64,000 nt of DNA from Linnemannia hyalina (GCA_019671135.1 JAHRHY010000015.1:930001-994000); one strand, 5' to 3'. Shown: positions 1-12,788, counted from the first letter of the stretch. The notes: generated by a model from the sequence alone, not told the origin. Translations and numbers: made by a program.

Positions 1-35
1 CCCTTGCCCCTCACCAATGTCGTACCATCGCATAG

Positions 36-3000
36 AAATGCTATGAAAACAAGCAGTACAAGAAAGGATTTAAAGGAGCCGAGCAGATCTTGAAGAAGTT
101 CCCCGAGCACGGAGGTAATCAACAAGCCGAAACAACAAATCCGATATCAGGAGCAAGGAACTTGTCGCTTCAACACAACATCCGATACTTTGGCAATCAA
201 ATCTAAAGCTATTCATTTCTTTTTTCAATTGAATACTATTAGAAACTTTGGCCCTGAAGGGATTGTTCCTTAACCATTTGGACAAGAAGGAAGAGGCATA
301 CGAGTTTGTCAAGAAGGGTCTTCGCCACGATTTGCGAAGCCATGTCTGTAAGTCAGCAGCCAACGCCATCTTCAGGAGCAATAGAGAGCAAAAAAGCAAA
401 CCAGGACGGGACGAGGAGGAGCGTATGTGTTCATGGAAGACACTTCACTAACGTCTGGAATATCGACAATCGACCACCTTTCTCGTCTTTCCCCTTGACT
501 TTTAGGCTGGCACGTTTTTGGACTGTTGTACCGTTCGGACAAGAACTACGAGGAGGCTCTGAAGTGCTACTCTCAAGCTCTCAAGATTGACAAGGTAACA
601 GACCAACAGCAACTAGTGCAGTTTTGTTTGTGTTGTCCCCTCTTCTTTTTGCAGATCAAGGAGTTGAAGTGTGCCAGCTCGATCGGCCACCTGCCTCTAA
701 TATGCTATCGTGTTTGAAACGATCATTGTGTTATAGGAGAACCTTCAAATTTTGCGTGACTACTCTTTGCTTCAGGTACAGACCAGGAACTATGAGGGCT
801 TTGCAGAGACTCGCCACATCTTGCTCGAGCTGCGCCCTCAGAACAGACAATTTTGGATCGGTTTGGCTATCGCCTACCACATGATGGGCAAGCCTGACCT
901 GGGGATCAAGGTCTTGACCGCCTACGAGGAGACTCTCAAGGTGAGCATCTGTTTTTTATTCAAATGGGCCAGAGGACTTGCGATTCGTCACATGCAGAAG
1001 ACCATGACATCTAATACCAATAATTCGAATTCGATTGCGTAGGATGTCCCCGCGAAGCCCGACTACGAGCATAGCGAGATGTTGCTGTACCACAACTCGA
1101 TGCTGGAGGAGACTGGCGACTTTCAAGCAGCACTGGATCATTTGGATACGATCGAGAAGCACGTTTGTGACCGTATCGCTCTTCGAGAGAAGCGCGCCAG
1201 GTACCTTTTGGCTCTCGGACGTCAGGAGGATGCCGAGAAGGCTTACAGAGAATTGATCGCCCATAACCCCGACAAATTTGCCTACTTTGACGGCCTTCGC
1301 AAGAGCATTGGACTTGGTCACGATAACTTGTCAGCAGAGGAAGAAGCTAAGCTTTTGGAGCTCTTCAAGGAGCTTCAGAAGGAGTACCCTCGTTCAAATG
1401 CCGCCAAGCGCCTTCCCCTGCGTTATGCCACTGGAGATGCCTTTGTTAAGGTTGCTGACGAGTACATGCGCAACAACCTCAGGAAGGGTGTCCCTTCGCT
1501 CTTTGTCAACATGAAGACCCTCTTCGCCAATAAGGAAAAGGCCCAGGCTGTCGAGAAGTTGGCTCTCGGTTACCTCGCTGCCCTCGACAAGACTAAGGGC
1601 TTTGACAATTCTGGTATGGATCTTGCGAACTTGTTCTGGATTTTGCGCTGTGGATGAAGGAAACACAAGAAGGATATATTGGATCGGAAACTAACGATTT
1701 TGTCCCCACATCTGGTTTCCTGCGGACAGGATCGACTGTTGAGCCACCAACTGCTCTTCTCTGGACCTTGTACTTTGTCGCCCAGCACTACGACTTCAAG
1801 CGCGAGTCGAATGAGGCTTTGACTTACATCAACCGCGCCATTGAGCACACCCCTACACTCGTGGAACTCTACATGACTAAGGGACGCATTCTCAAGCATG
1901 CCGGCGACTATGTCCAGGCAATGAACGTCTTGAACGAGGCTCGTGAGTTGGACTTGCAGGATCGCTTCATCAACTCTAAGTGCTCAAAGTACATGCTCCG
2001 TGCGGACAAGATGGCTGAGGCTGAGAAGACTGTCGTCATGTTTGCTCGCGCAGATATTGCCGATCCTTTGAACGATCTGGTCGATATGCAGGCCATGTGG
2101 TTCATCCTTGAGTCTGGTGAGAGTCATCTTCGTCAGAACCATCTCGGACGCGCCTTGAAGCGTTTCCATCAGGTTGAGAAGGTACGGTCACAGGTTCCTA
2201 TTCATTGGCAAATTGATATGAAGTTGCATGTGTAGGATCATTGACTAATGCCAACTCTTGTTTGGTGGCGTTGTTTATTAGCTCTTTGCCGACTTTACTG
2301 AGGACCAGTTCGATTTCCATATGTACTGTCTCCGCAAGATGACCTTGAGGGCCTACATCTCGTAAGTCAACGCTGCCTCTTTTTCGTTACAGTGTGCTTG
2401 TACGTATTTGTCATTCGTGAAAGGAATTTCCATCTCTTAACCAAGTTACAATATTGCCCTCTTGGAAACATAGGCTGTTGAAGCTGGAAGACCAGTTGAG
2501 GTCACACCAGTACTTTGTCCGCGCCGCCCAGAACGCTGTTCAGTGCTATATCACTCTCTTCGACAAGCCCGAAGGCGCCGATTCAGAGGAGATGGAAGGC
2601 ATGACCGAGGCCGAGAAGAAGAAGTTCCGCAGCAAGCAGCGCAAGGCTGAACTTAAGGCTCAAAAGGAGACCGAGGAGAAGAAGGCCCAGGCTGTTCAGG
2701 AGATCACCAAGAAGGGTGGAAAGGTCGATGAGGACCCTGAGGGTCTCAAGTACACCAAGACTGAGGACCCTCTGGGTGAGGCACTCAAGTTCTTGAAGCC
2801 CCTTCAGGAGCTTGCTGCTGATCGTATTGAGACTCACCTCATGGGCTTTGAGCTCTACATCCGCAAGAGTAAGTCTGCCGTTGATATTAACTGCCACTCG
2901 CTATTCGACAAGGGCAGCTGATCTTGGTTTTTTGCAGTCGGAGGAACTGACCATAATACTCTTTCTTTTGGTAACTGAATCGGATTAGACAAGCTGCTGT

Positions 3001-3470
3001 TGGCGTTGAAGTCGTTGCTGAAGTCGATCAAGATTGATGCCAATAACGCCACCCTCCACGAGCAGCTCGTCCGTTTCGCGCTCGCCGTCCAGAAGGCCGG
3101 TACCTCTCTCAAGCCCGCCGTCAAGTCTGTGATCGACAAGCACTGGGACACCCTTTTCCAGGGAAAGGGCAAGGACCTCAAGGTCTTCACTGCCGGTTTC
3201 TTGGAGACCTCCAAGACCCTCGGCTCTGTGCCCCATCTGATCTCGGGCGCTATTGCCGTCTCGTTGATTGAACCTGGTACCGAGAAATCCAAGACTGAGG
3301 CTGAGGCGATTATTTTCTTGATCGCGGATGATAAGTATGTTGGAACACGGTCCTTGGAGAATGTGTTGGTTGCGCAAAAGACGCTCAAAAGCCTGAAATC
3401 AAGTCGGGTTCAGGAGTTTAGAACTAAGGCTGCATCGTGGTTCCCCAAGGCCACCGTCTTTCTGTCTTAG
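36..3470 (+). CDS. NAA15: NatA N-terminal acetyltransferase auxiliary subunit NAA15 (5' partial)
   Basis: TPR-rich scaffold that anchors the catalytic NAA10 subunit to ribosomes for co-translational N-terminal acetylation. Exons read: 36-114, 243-347, 506-594, 737-940, 1043-1613, 1730-2181, 2282-2361, 2474-2868, 2989-3470; all junctions are GT-AG and in phase, giving 818 residues in the window. Family landmarks visible in order are [62 protein letters not shown], a Lys/Glu-rich segment around 2600-2720 ([17 protein letters not shown]) and [14 protein letters not shown]. The first exon seen begins just after an acceptor AG at 34-35 with [14 protein letters not shown], so by comparison with NAA15 proteins about 20 N-terminal residues lie upstream of the window. 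The C-terminus is complete with TAG at 3468-3470. The next gene converges on it with a gap of only about 150 bp. Identity is high confidence; individual splice sites are inferred. Confidence 0.93.
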
Positions 3471-3619
3471 ATGAGTATTAATAATAGAATGATCTTGTTA
3501 TTATTTTCCACTTCTTTTCCTTGAACATTTGTCTGTGAGAGAGTATTTTACTTTTTTTATGTATGTGCTGGTATATGAAGGATCAGTGGATGGAGTGCGT
3601 GAGAAAGGAGGAGAGGTGT

Positions 3620-6600
3620 CTATTTGAGTTTGGAAAAGGATTGCTGGAGTTGCTCCAACACTTTGCCCACCTGCTCGTTCTCGCCCCGCAACGACTCGTT
3701 TTGTTTCTAAACATTTCAATGTGGATCCCATTTGAACGGATGGTTTTAGCACAGTGGTCTAAAGATATCTTTCATATCCAGAGCATTCCTCAAATGCCCC
3801 GCCTTTGGTGAGTTCTTACCTGAAGTTCAGAGACCTCCTTGGAAACTCTGGCAACATCCTGCGACGACACCGCCGGCCCAACAGGCTTCTTTGCCACTCC
3901 TGCAGAAGCCTTCTCAGCCCGCAGGGTCAACTCGGCGATCTTATCAATATACGACTTCGTCCTGGTCTGCAAATCTGTCTCCTGTTGAGCCTTGAGGTTC
4001 TCGACATCGCGGTGGTGCGTCGTCATCAAGGATGAGAATTTGGTCTCATGCGACTCTGCCTGTTGGTCGTGGGTGGCGCGCAGCTTGTCCAAGTTGGACT
4101 TTGATTCTACGTGCAGGCGGTCGACTTTTGAGGTGTGGACCTTTTGCAGTGCCTGAATCGACTCGGCATGTTTCTATTTGAATTAGGTCGCAAATAAGTG
4201 TCAGACAGATATACCAATGTCAAGTAGCACTGAAACTAGAACGAGGTGGACGTAAAAGAAAGCGAACCTTTTGAATATTAGACTCCTTGGTAACTGAGGA
4301 CGAACGGATTTTATCGCGCTCAGACTGGGCAGCTTCGAAATCGGAACGCAAGGCCTGGATGGCCTTTGTCAGCGAGTCCTCCTGGTCTCTCCAGGCGGCA
4401 TCCGTCTTGGCAATCGCGTCCTTCATTGCCTTTTCCTGCGTCGCCTTTTCGTTCGCCAACAGTGTAGCATGTCCACCCTGCATCGCCTAGAATGACATAT
4501 ACAAAAAAGGATGTTAGACATTCGGCCAGAGGTCGCAAATCGGCAAAGTATGATCACAAGTTTGAATTCATAAGAAAAGAAAAAAAAAAAACTCACCCCA
4601 CCGCTGTCGCCATTTTGGCTGGCGGTAAGAGCCTCCATAGAAGCCTTAACAGCGCCAATCTGCTGCTCAACATTAGCCCTTGTATCCTTCAACGCATCTT
4701 CATGCTCCTGCTTCTTCCTCTTCAACGTCTGCACAGCCTCCCTGGCCTGCTCTTCCGCCCTCGACAACCGATCCTCCAACTTTTCCATCTTTTCTTCATG
4801 CGCGGCCCGAAGTCCATCCATCTTCAATTCCTGCTCCTTGTTCTGCGCATCCTGGTCCCGCTCAAACTCGGTCTCGACCCGCTCAAGCGCCTCCTGGACT
4901 TGTTCGTTTGCAGCATTCTCGAGTTCCTGAACTCGGTCCTCGTGTTTGACAATCAGCTCTGCGATCCGTGTCTCGTAACTGGCTTCGAGCTCGCGGATCG
5001 ACTTGTCCTGCTTGACCTGGATCTCGGCCACAAACGCCGCAAATTTCGTTTGAACTTCATCTAACTCCTGCTGCACCTTGTACTGAAAGGCATTGATAAA
5101 CGAAAAAAGTGAATGAGCGTTAGGAAACACGTATGTCTCCACATTAGCGCATATTATAACTTCAAAGGTGCAACGGGATATACCTTGGTGGCGGTCTCGA
5201 GAGTAGTCAGCTCAGACGAATGCTTACTCGTCCGCTCAGTGACCTCGTCCTTATGAGCCCTCTTCAGTGCTTCAGTCTGTGCTTCAGCATTCGCCTGGAT
5301 CGACTCAATCGCAGCCTTATGGCTGGCATGCAATCCCTTGATCTTGGCGTCCAATTCCTGAACACGAGCTTTATGCTCCGACAGACGATTCGACAAGTCG
5401 TTCTGGTGTTTGTTCTGAAGAGTGCCAATAAAGCTGCTATGATCCTTCTGTGACTTTGTTGAGACATCTGCCAAGGCGCGGACGTGACGTTCCTGAAGCA
5501 TGTCAATCATGTTTTCCTCTGATCCTGCACGGTCGTTGATCGACGATGCGTGCGAGTTCTTTATCTGTGTCAGCTCCGAGTCCAGGCGTTCCCTGAGCTC
5601 AGTCTATGTATTTTATGAAGTGTACGTCAAACGTTAGCCCTGGGTCACTAGAGCATGGTTATTGTTCTCGATCCATCGTAAGCACGAGTTATCAAGCCGT
5701 TACCTCGTGCTCAAGAAGCTCCTCCTTCAGTTGCTTATCCAACTGATCATTGATCGCGTTGACCTCATCCTGGTGCTCGGCCAACATTTTCTCCAGATCC
5801 CGTTGGTGATTCTTCTTGAACTCTTCCAAGTCTAGTCGATACCGCTCCTCAACTTGCTGACTATCGCCCGAGAGCTGATCAGGTCGGAGATCAACCTCCT
5901 GCTTGTAAGACTGAAGCTCCATCTCCAAGCTCTGCAGCTTATCATCATGGAACCGATTGAGCTCCTCCAACGAGGACGAGTGCAGCTCTTTCGACTCTTC
6001 CAGTTTCTTTCCCAATAGAACAATTTCCTCATGTCTCTGGATATGCTCAGCGAGCTGCTGGCGGATAGTTGCCAACTTTACATCGTGCTCTGCCTGATGT
6101 TCGACCTCGCGTTGAGTCAGCTCCTTGACCTTGTTCTCGTGCTCCAAGCGCAACCGCTACAACAACAAGAAAAAAAATGCGTCAATAACCGTTATTTTCG
6201 TTGAAGACTGTCACTGTTTGACAGTGGTGTTGCAATCAATATGCCGTTATTTTACCTGGACACGCGCCCTCAAAGTTCTGACTTGATGCTTCTTCTTCCC
6301 GACCTCCTTCTCCTTTGCGGCAATAGCAGTCGTGATAATTTCCTTATCCTAATAAAAACATGAGATATATCGGGCGAAAGCAAAGCAAAGCAAAAGGCGG
6401 AGATGGTAAGAATGGGTTGTATCAAAATAGCGAATGAAAGAAAAGGCAAAAAATAACAATAGATGTGTCCATTTCACATGCATAAATCATTTGTTTGGGG
6501 TTCTGTATCTTGCTGTGTTCGGTCTGCCTCCGTGCCAATGCAACATGCGGAGGCGATATGCCCAAAGAATAGTGCAAAAATAACACAAACAATGCGCTTA

Positions 6601-7843
6601 TTTTTCTCTTACCTCGGGAGCAATCTTCGAGAGATCGATGTCGGGAACAAGAGTCTCGCCTCCATCGCTCGACTCGGTCTCTGCTGCTGCTGCAGCGGCC
6701 TGCTCGTCCAGGGCCGTCTCCCGTTGCTCACGGAGGTCAGCCAATTCCTTCTCTGCTGTCTTCAATCTTGCCGTGGTGTCCTCCAACTAAACAAGTGTAC
6801 AGGGATGAAGAGATTGTAATAAAGATCAATATAAAAGAGCTCAGACTATATATGTATCTTGTTGTTCATGGCAATCTATGATTTCGATATTATTACTTCA
6901 GCAAAACATTTTTAGTTGCGATCACATCTTTTGAGCATCTTACCTTTGCGCGAGTGGTGGCGACGGCCTTTTTCAATTCAATCGGACTTGTGGGCGTAAC
7001 TGATGCAGCTGCTGCAGTCTTACCCGAACGTGTGCTACCCACAGGAGTAGGCGCCCTGGAACTCCCACTTCCTCCCACCACTGACGACGAGTTAGTCCTG
7101 GATGTGGGTGTGGACCTGCCAACAGTCGACGGCTTTGGGGGCAACCCCTCATTCTTCTTCGCGGCAGCAGAGGAGCTGTTTGCTGGCTTGGCAGTCGGTG
7201 GTGTACGGATAGTGGTTGTTGTCATGTTGAGTGGAGAACGTCCGCCGACTGCCGGAGGTTTGGCTGCAGTCCCAGAGGATGCCGTTGGAGGAACCCTGAT
7301 CGAAGTCGTCGTCCTGGCTGTCGCACTTGCCCCTCCTGTCGCTGGCGCTGCTGGACGACGAGTGGAGGGTGTCTCTGGTTTGGATGCTGCTGGTGAGTTC
7401 CTTGTCTTTGGTGTCGTGGCTGGTGCTGCTGTCTTGGAGGCTGCTGTAGTTGTAGTCGTCTTGGGCTTGGCCGCAGGTGTCGAAAGTACCGACTTTGCAC
7501 CCGCAGCAGTTGTAGTAGCAGGTTTCGGGGCGGGTTTGGTGGTTGGTGTCGAGCTTCGAGTTGTCCGATTGGCTGTAGTAGGTGTCGCACTTCTTGTGCC
7601 TGAACTGGCGGTGGCTGTTGCTGTGTTTGCTGAAGCAGTCGAGGTGATGCGAATGGACGTGGTGGTCCTAGCAGAGGCAGTCGCCCGCTTGGCCGCTGCT
7701 GCTGCTGCCTCGGTAGCCTTGGCGGCACTGGCTGCTTTGGCCTTGTTGGCAGCTACATTTGCTGCAGTTGCTGCCCTTCTCGCTGCTGCTGTTGTTGATG
7801 GTGTTGCCGTGGTCGATGCCGGTGTATCCCGAGTACCTGCCAT
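3620..7843 (-). CDS. Orphan long coiled-coil protein with basic Ala/Thr/Pro-rich head
   Basis: Nine exons: 7843-6944, 6786-6613, 6348-6256, 6156-5704, 5603-5184, 5082-4597, 4486-4268, 4173-3820, 3706-3620; 1061 residues. Residues 1-300 form a disordered, strongly basic Ala/Thr/Ser/Pro head. It holds a three-fold motif: ARTTTSIRITSTAS near 58, ARTTTSIRVPPTAS near 176 and TTTTIRTPPTAKP near 208. From about residue 300 to the end the protein is almost uninterrupted heptad coiled coil rich in E, K, Q, R and H, and it closes with VLEQLQQSFSKLK. No motor, GTPase, CAP-Gly or other enzymatic domain is visible. Every one of the eight introns falls in phase 0. The start chosen is the first Met after the pyrimidine-rich leader (MAGTRDTPAS). 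A cytoskeletal or organelle-tethering role is plausible from composition only; I do not recognise a named family. Confidence 0.82.
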
Positions 7844-8565
7844 TGTTATATGAAGGTGGTTTTTTTTTTGGCTGGGGGGTTTATAGTTGTTGCTGCTGTT
7901 GTTGTTGTTGTTCGGACTGGTTTGACTTCGCCCGATAGTAGGAAGGGAGGGAGGGTTGTTTGATTCCTGTGAAGGTGATAAAGGTGCTGAAGTATGGTAT
8001 TTGAGAAAAGAACGGAGTAGAGACAAAAAGAAGTGATGAGAAGGAAAGAAGGGTGATGAGGGGTGAGGTGAGGGTCGATGAAGAAAAGAGCGAAAGTAGG
8101 GGGAGAGGGAGAGAAAGAAAGCGGATGTAGTTTTTTTTTAAAAGCGATGGAGAGCAAATGACGAAGAGAGAGAGCGAAATAATAAGTGGTAACGGGAACA
8201 AAAGGGATTCAAACAGACGCTCACACAGAGCATTCACAGAGATAGCATATGAATTAAGTTTGGTCGGACACAGAGAAGAACCAAAAGGAATGAAGGGGGG
8301 GGCATGAAACGAAACGTGCAAGGGGAGAGAACGAATAACACTCACTGTGGCCTTGTCCTCCCTGTCATTATTCTCAGCGACCACACACACACGCATACAC
8401 ACACACACTCACATATACGCGTTCGTCACAGCATGGCATAACAACGCCTTGAACATTCGTTTTCGTGCTTGTCGCTTTTATTCATGAATGAGAGAGTAAA
8501 CAAGCCATTCGTTTGGTATCTGAAGGAGAAAAATAAATACAAAAATATACATACACAACAACCAT
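7844..8565. other. Promoter/leader region of coiled-coil gene and 3' flank of M28 gene
   Basis: No gene seen. On the minus strand, 7850-8170 is a strongly pyrimidine-rich leader directly upstream of the coiled-coil start. A CA/TG dinucleotide tract lies around 8385-8415. The end near 8540 is A-rich and probably contains the M28 gene 3' end. Confidence 0.5.
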
Positions 8566-10677
8566 TTACTTCAATTTCGCCTCAGCAACCTCAAAGGCAG
8601 AGGCCAACATTGCCTGGGTCGACGCACGGAGCTGGGCAAAGTCATAGCCCTCGCGGTAGACAAGATCGCCCGAGTTGTGGTACTTGGGGTCGGCAATAGG
8701 TCCGTTGCGCTCAAAGAATGCCGTTGCTGGGTATCCTGCCTCCCAGAATGACTATTATGAGAAAAAGAAAACGGGGATTATGTCAGAACCTTTCAACAAC
8801 GAAACCATACCATGCATGCACAAGCAATCAAAGAGATAACGTACCTGGTGGTCAGAGCAGCAGGCACCAGTGATACCAACAACAGCCTCAGGGACATACA
8901 GCTCGGTCACATTGTGCAACAATGAGCTCAACTCAGCGGTATGGTAACGAGCAGGGAAAGCAACTTGAATAGGCTCGCCAGGCTTTCTGTAAGCCAACAT
9001 ATCCTGTTAGGAGGGTAATACAAAATAAAAGCCATTGGTTAGCACCAAGAGTTGCCCTTCCAAGAGTGTCCTAATCCTGAACAGTGCGCTCGTGACCATC
9101 CAGAGAGATAATAAATATGAAACGTACTCCTTGAACCATCATGGTAATGGTCGTTCCTTGACTCTTCAACTTCTTGGCCAACGCTGCAGAGCCGAACAAT
9201 CCTTGTTCTATAGAGCATTCACAACAATAAGAAAGCATTAGAGTCTATCCGCACATTACTTGCAGCACCCTGGGACCATACGTTTCCTGTCCATGTTCCT
9301 GGATTACGACGACAACAAATAAAGCAGTAAACAACAAGGGTCCACAATAATTTTGCCTTACCTTCTCCTGAGAATGCGGAGATGACAAAGGTGCGACCAA
9401 AGGTCAGGTTGTTGGCCTTGATGATACGGGCCACCTGGAGAAGCATAGACGTGCCTGAACCATCATCATCAGCACCGGGGGCACGTGGGTTCAAGAACGA
9501 GCCGCGGCTGTCGTGATGTGCGCCCAGAATGACATGCTCATCGGGGTACTCAGTTCCCTTGAAGGTGCTGTTATTGAGTAGAAAAAAGAAGACAGAGCAA
9601 TAGCGTGGAGTTAGCATCTGCTCCTTATTTGGGGCGATATCGCATGAGGGAGAAAAGGAGTCCACCCAAACAGGCGTAACGGTATCTGGTCACTTGTGCA
9701 AAAATAAAGGCGGTCGCCCCATCCCCCCTGTTCTTTCTCACCAATCCCTTCAATATTGCCTCCACGCTCTTCTCTCCTGCTATTATCATATTGCTACCAG
9801 GAGTTGCGTGTGAACAAAAAACTTACCAGATGACGTTGGGTCCAAAGCGGGACTGGTAGCTCATCAGCTCGACAGTGTCGCATCCATAGCTCTCGAACTG
9901 CGACTTGAGCCACGCTGCAACCTCATGACTCTGCTTGGAGGTCGAACTGCGAGTAATGAAGGGACTACCGGTAGCTTCACCCGACAACCAGGTGACATCC
10001 TGCTCCAAGGTCTTGACATCAACCTGGTCAACAACCGCCTGGAGCGACTTGCGATGCTTCAAGTTCTTGCTCTTGAGAACAATAGGGTGGTCAGAGGGGA
10101 GACCTGCAAGGGGAGTCACAAACCCTTCAGTGCGGACGGGGAGGATCTCGGTGTTGGAGGGCAAGACGTCAATGAGGTCGGGGACCTCTGAAGCAGCGCA
10201 ATTGGATCCGATCAAGACACGGTACTTGGGCTGGGTGTCGGGCAAGTCCACAGTCGTGAAGCGGCAGAACTTGCGACGGCCACGGAAGATGGAGTAAGGC
10301 AACTGGTTGCCGGTGCTCTCCTCAACCAAGTCGTCAGTCGCAAAGTCGGCAACAGCCTCCTGAACACTGTTGTTCCAGTCAAGAATGTCCTGGGGGGTGT
10401 CGCCCTCAAGGTGCTGTCGTTCGAGGACAATGAGCTGAGAGTACATGTGCTCAGCGGGGAGCATGCTCGACTTGATGATGCATTCCTCAGGGACGGCGTA
10501 GATGGAGAGGTCTTCGTAGACACCGCGGAGCTGCTTTCCACAGGCGGGCTGGAACTCTTTTGTCTGGGGCTGGTTGGCGTCGACAAACTCCCAGTGGGTG
10601 GTAGCTGCCATAGCGGTGGTTGAGGCAGCGGCGAGCAGCAAGGCAGCCGACACTGACAAGAGGATAGAGCGAACCAT
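8566..10677 (-). CDS. Secreted M28-family zinc aminopeptidase
   Basis: Exons 10677-9827, 9567-9362, 9207-9128, 9003-8845, 8751-8566; 493 residues. Met-Val-Arg is followed by a hydrophobic Leu/Ala signal peptide (to about residue 25), so the enzyme is probably secreted. A long N-terminal extension precedes the M28 peptidase domain, which starts near residue 285. Co-catalytic zinc ligands are all visible: GAHHDSRG (His and Asp), PGADDDGSG (bridging Asp), FSGEEQGLFG (catalytic Glu pair, assembled across the intron 9208-9361), QGDMLAY (Asp) and DPKYHNSGD (His). The family removes N-terminal residues, often Leu, from extracellular peptides; exact specificity cannot be read. Two Cys at GACCSDHQ may form the conserved vicinal disulfide of fungal M28 enzymes. 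Identity confident; the middle exons are short and inferred from phase and motif continuity. Confidence 0.9.
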
Positions 10678-10998
10678 TACTGTCGATGGGAGGGGTTTGT
10701 AGTGTTGTGTGTGTTGGGGCGTAAAAGTGTAAGAGTGTGGAAGTAAGGAAGTGGTGGAGTAGAAGAGACTGAGGAAGTGTGAAGAAGAAGAAAAGGAATG
10801 AGAACGGTGGAGTCGGTATTTGAATGAACCTTCTTTGGATGGACCCCCCTCGTGATCTGAGGAAATGACGATCCGCATGGCGTCTTTGACACCACTCAGG
10901 GCTCAGCATTCTCCTTGTACCATGTATCAGCATGCAGGCTCCACTCAATAGTCTTTTATTCACATATCTTTATTATCAACTCTCAACGACATGGCTGA
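10678..10998. other. Upstream region of M28 gene and 3' flank of KDM8-like gene
   Basis: No gene seen. The 150 bp upstream of the M28 start are C/T-rich on the sense strand, with long pyrimidine runs between 10740 and 10800. The segment 10860-10998 is unremarkable. Confidence 0.45.
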
Positions 10999-12604
10999 TT
11001 AGAACCAGAAGCTGACAGAAAAACTAGTCGACAGTGACCGGATGTAATGCCACCACTGGAACGGGATATACAACAACTCCCCAGGCGCAAGAATCGTCTC
11101 CAAATACTCTGCCTCCGCAAACCGTGGATGACGTTCCAAGTCTGGTTCCTCCACATTGACCTGACTCGTATTACCCAACATGCTGCTACCACCGTCTCCT
11201 TCCCCTTCACCTTCACCTTCTTTATCATCCTGAGACTCGTTGCCGTAACAATACAGCTTGGACGTCTCCTTGGGAGCATACAGTCGAATGTACTTTCGTC
11301 CCACGACCTGAGCCAGCAGGTTATGGTACGGATCCGTGTGCATCGGTGACACAGTCCCTCGAGGCCCAAACCAAGCATTCAACACCACGTCGTCTGGAGG
11401 GTCGTATCCTTCCTGGTCGTTGGGCCCGATCATGCAATAGTCTGGAATGTCGATATCTCGTCGCAGGCGCGGAATCTGCGCAAACAGATCATGCTGGGCC
11501 AAGTACCCAATCTCCGCTGTCGCTGCTTTAGCATTGGTTCCGTCATCATTGCCTCCATCGTCAGTTCCTGAATGTTTCTCACGAAGAATATACGCCTGAA
11601 TGAACTCTCGCATGGTCACCAGTTTCTGTGTCCACTGCTCATCCGTGTATTGACTCCCGATCTCAATAGGCACCAATCGATCCGGTCCAGCCGTCCGACA
11701 TAATGTTTCTAGATCAGTCCACCGCTCCCGTGCCGGCCAATGGTCAATCCCGCCCGTGATTATAATAGGCACCCCGGATGCTCCCTCTACGCCTCCACCA
11801 TTAACATGCTGTTGGAATTCGTCCATGGTGGGTAGATGGATTCGAAGGATAGGGAAGTGAATCTCGGGTATCGGTTCCTGATCTGGTTCCTCTCCTAGCT
11901 TCACCTTTTCTTTTACCACCGTAGGTGCTGTTGCTGCTGCTGATAACTTCTGTCGTTTGACCATTGGCGCCGCTCCATCCTCCTTCTGATCCTGCCCGTT
12001 TTCAATTTCAGTCTCAAGATAATCAAGCATCTCAAAGACAAGATCCCTCCTCCTCTCTCCTGACGCCCCCGCCATCACTAACACATTATCGCACACAGCA
12101 ATCGCCACCTTCAACGGCTCCACATCCACCGCCACCACCTCCAGTCCACCACCAACACCAACACCACCACCTTCATCCCGACCCCTGAAAGCTGAGAACC
12201 CAAGCGCCAGTGCCTTAAGGATCCCAGCATCCGTATAAAACTCTCTCCAGTAAGACGGCACCTCCCGATACGGATAAGCATGCAACATCTCCCGTCCATA
12301 GTCAACCAGCGCGTCCGCTTGATAGATCAAAGCATGAACCCTGTCGTTCGTTGATGGTGTTGTTGGTGAGGGTGAGCCAATTGATGCCAAGAGCGCCCGT
12401 GCTTCCTCCAAAGCCTTGACCGGCCCTTGGCCACAGTTGCGAGGTGTGATTCCTACTGCTGGTTGAATAAACAAGTGCATCACATTAGCTTTCCAGCGGT
12501 CAAAGTGCAAACAGAAAGGTAAGAAGTGGTAATGAACACAAGTCTTTACCAGAGTCATTGCTTGACGCAATGTGTGTATACTTGGAAGCGAGTGTCTTGA
12601 TCAT
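10999..12604 (-). CDS. KDM8/JMJD5-like JmjC 2-oxoglutarate oxygenase
   Basis: Exons 12604-12550 and 12452-10999 (502 residues). The C-terminal half is a JmjC/cupin domain of the KDM8 type. Visible parts are VPIIITGGIDHWPA, VPIEIGSQYTDEQW, LAQHDLFAQIPRLRRDI and NAWFGPRGTVSPMHTDPYHN, which supplies the iron-binding His and Asp. KYIRLYAPKE supplies the 2-oxoglutarate-binding Lys. NTSQVNVEEPDLERHPRF and FQWWHYIRSLSTSFSVSFWF give the second iron His and the hallmark C-terminus. A low-complexity Gly/Val and acidic stretch separates it from an alpha-helical N-terminal region. Family members are nuclear or cytosolic hydroxylases linked to cell-cycle control; whether this one acts on histones, arginines or peptides cannot be told. 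The start at 12604 is uncertain: the same frame stays open, with coding-like residues, back to an AG at about 12715, only 75 bp after the MCM4 stop. Confidence 0.88.
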
Positions 12605-12788
12605 GGAGAGGAGAAGAGGAATGTTTCTAGTCCTCCTGCCTTGCCTGAGTGTGAAAAGCTCGAGGACTGTTTTTATTATTGAATCTCGGGCAGCTTTCAG
12701 ATCGTGGTTGCCCTAGATTAAGGTACTAGTAAATAATTGCATTCGTATTAAGTGCGTGACATAGATTGCATGGTGTTCTTTTGTTCCT

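Noticed and set aside
6954..7853. A 299-codon open frame on the plus strand opposite the coiled-coil head
   Set aside because: It mirrors the low-complexity GCN/ACN codons of the real minus-strand exon and encodes Val/Ala-rich filler without domain.
9250..9310. An apparent exon GTWTGNVWSQGAAS in the M28 gene
   Set aside because: It lies inside the intron 9208-9361; skipping it joins SGE directly to EQGLFG, the invariant M28 motif.
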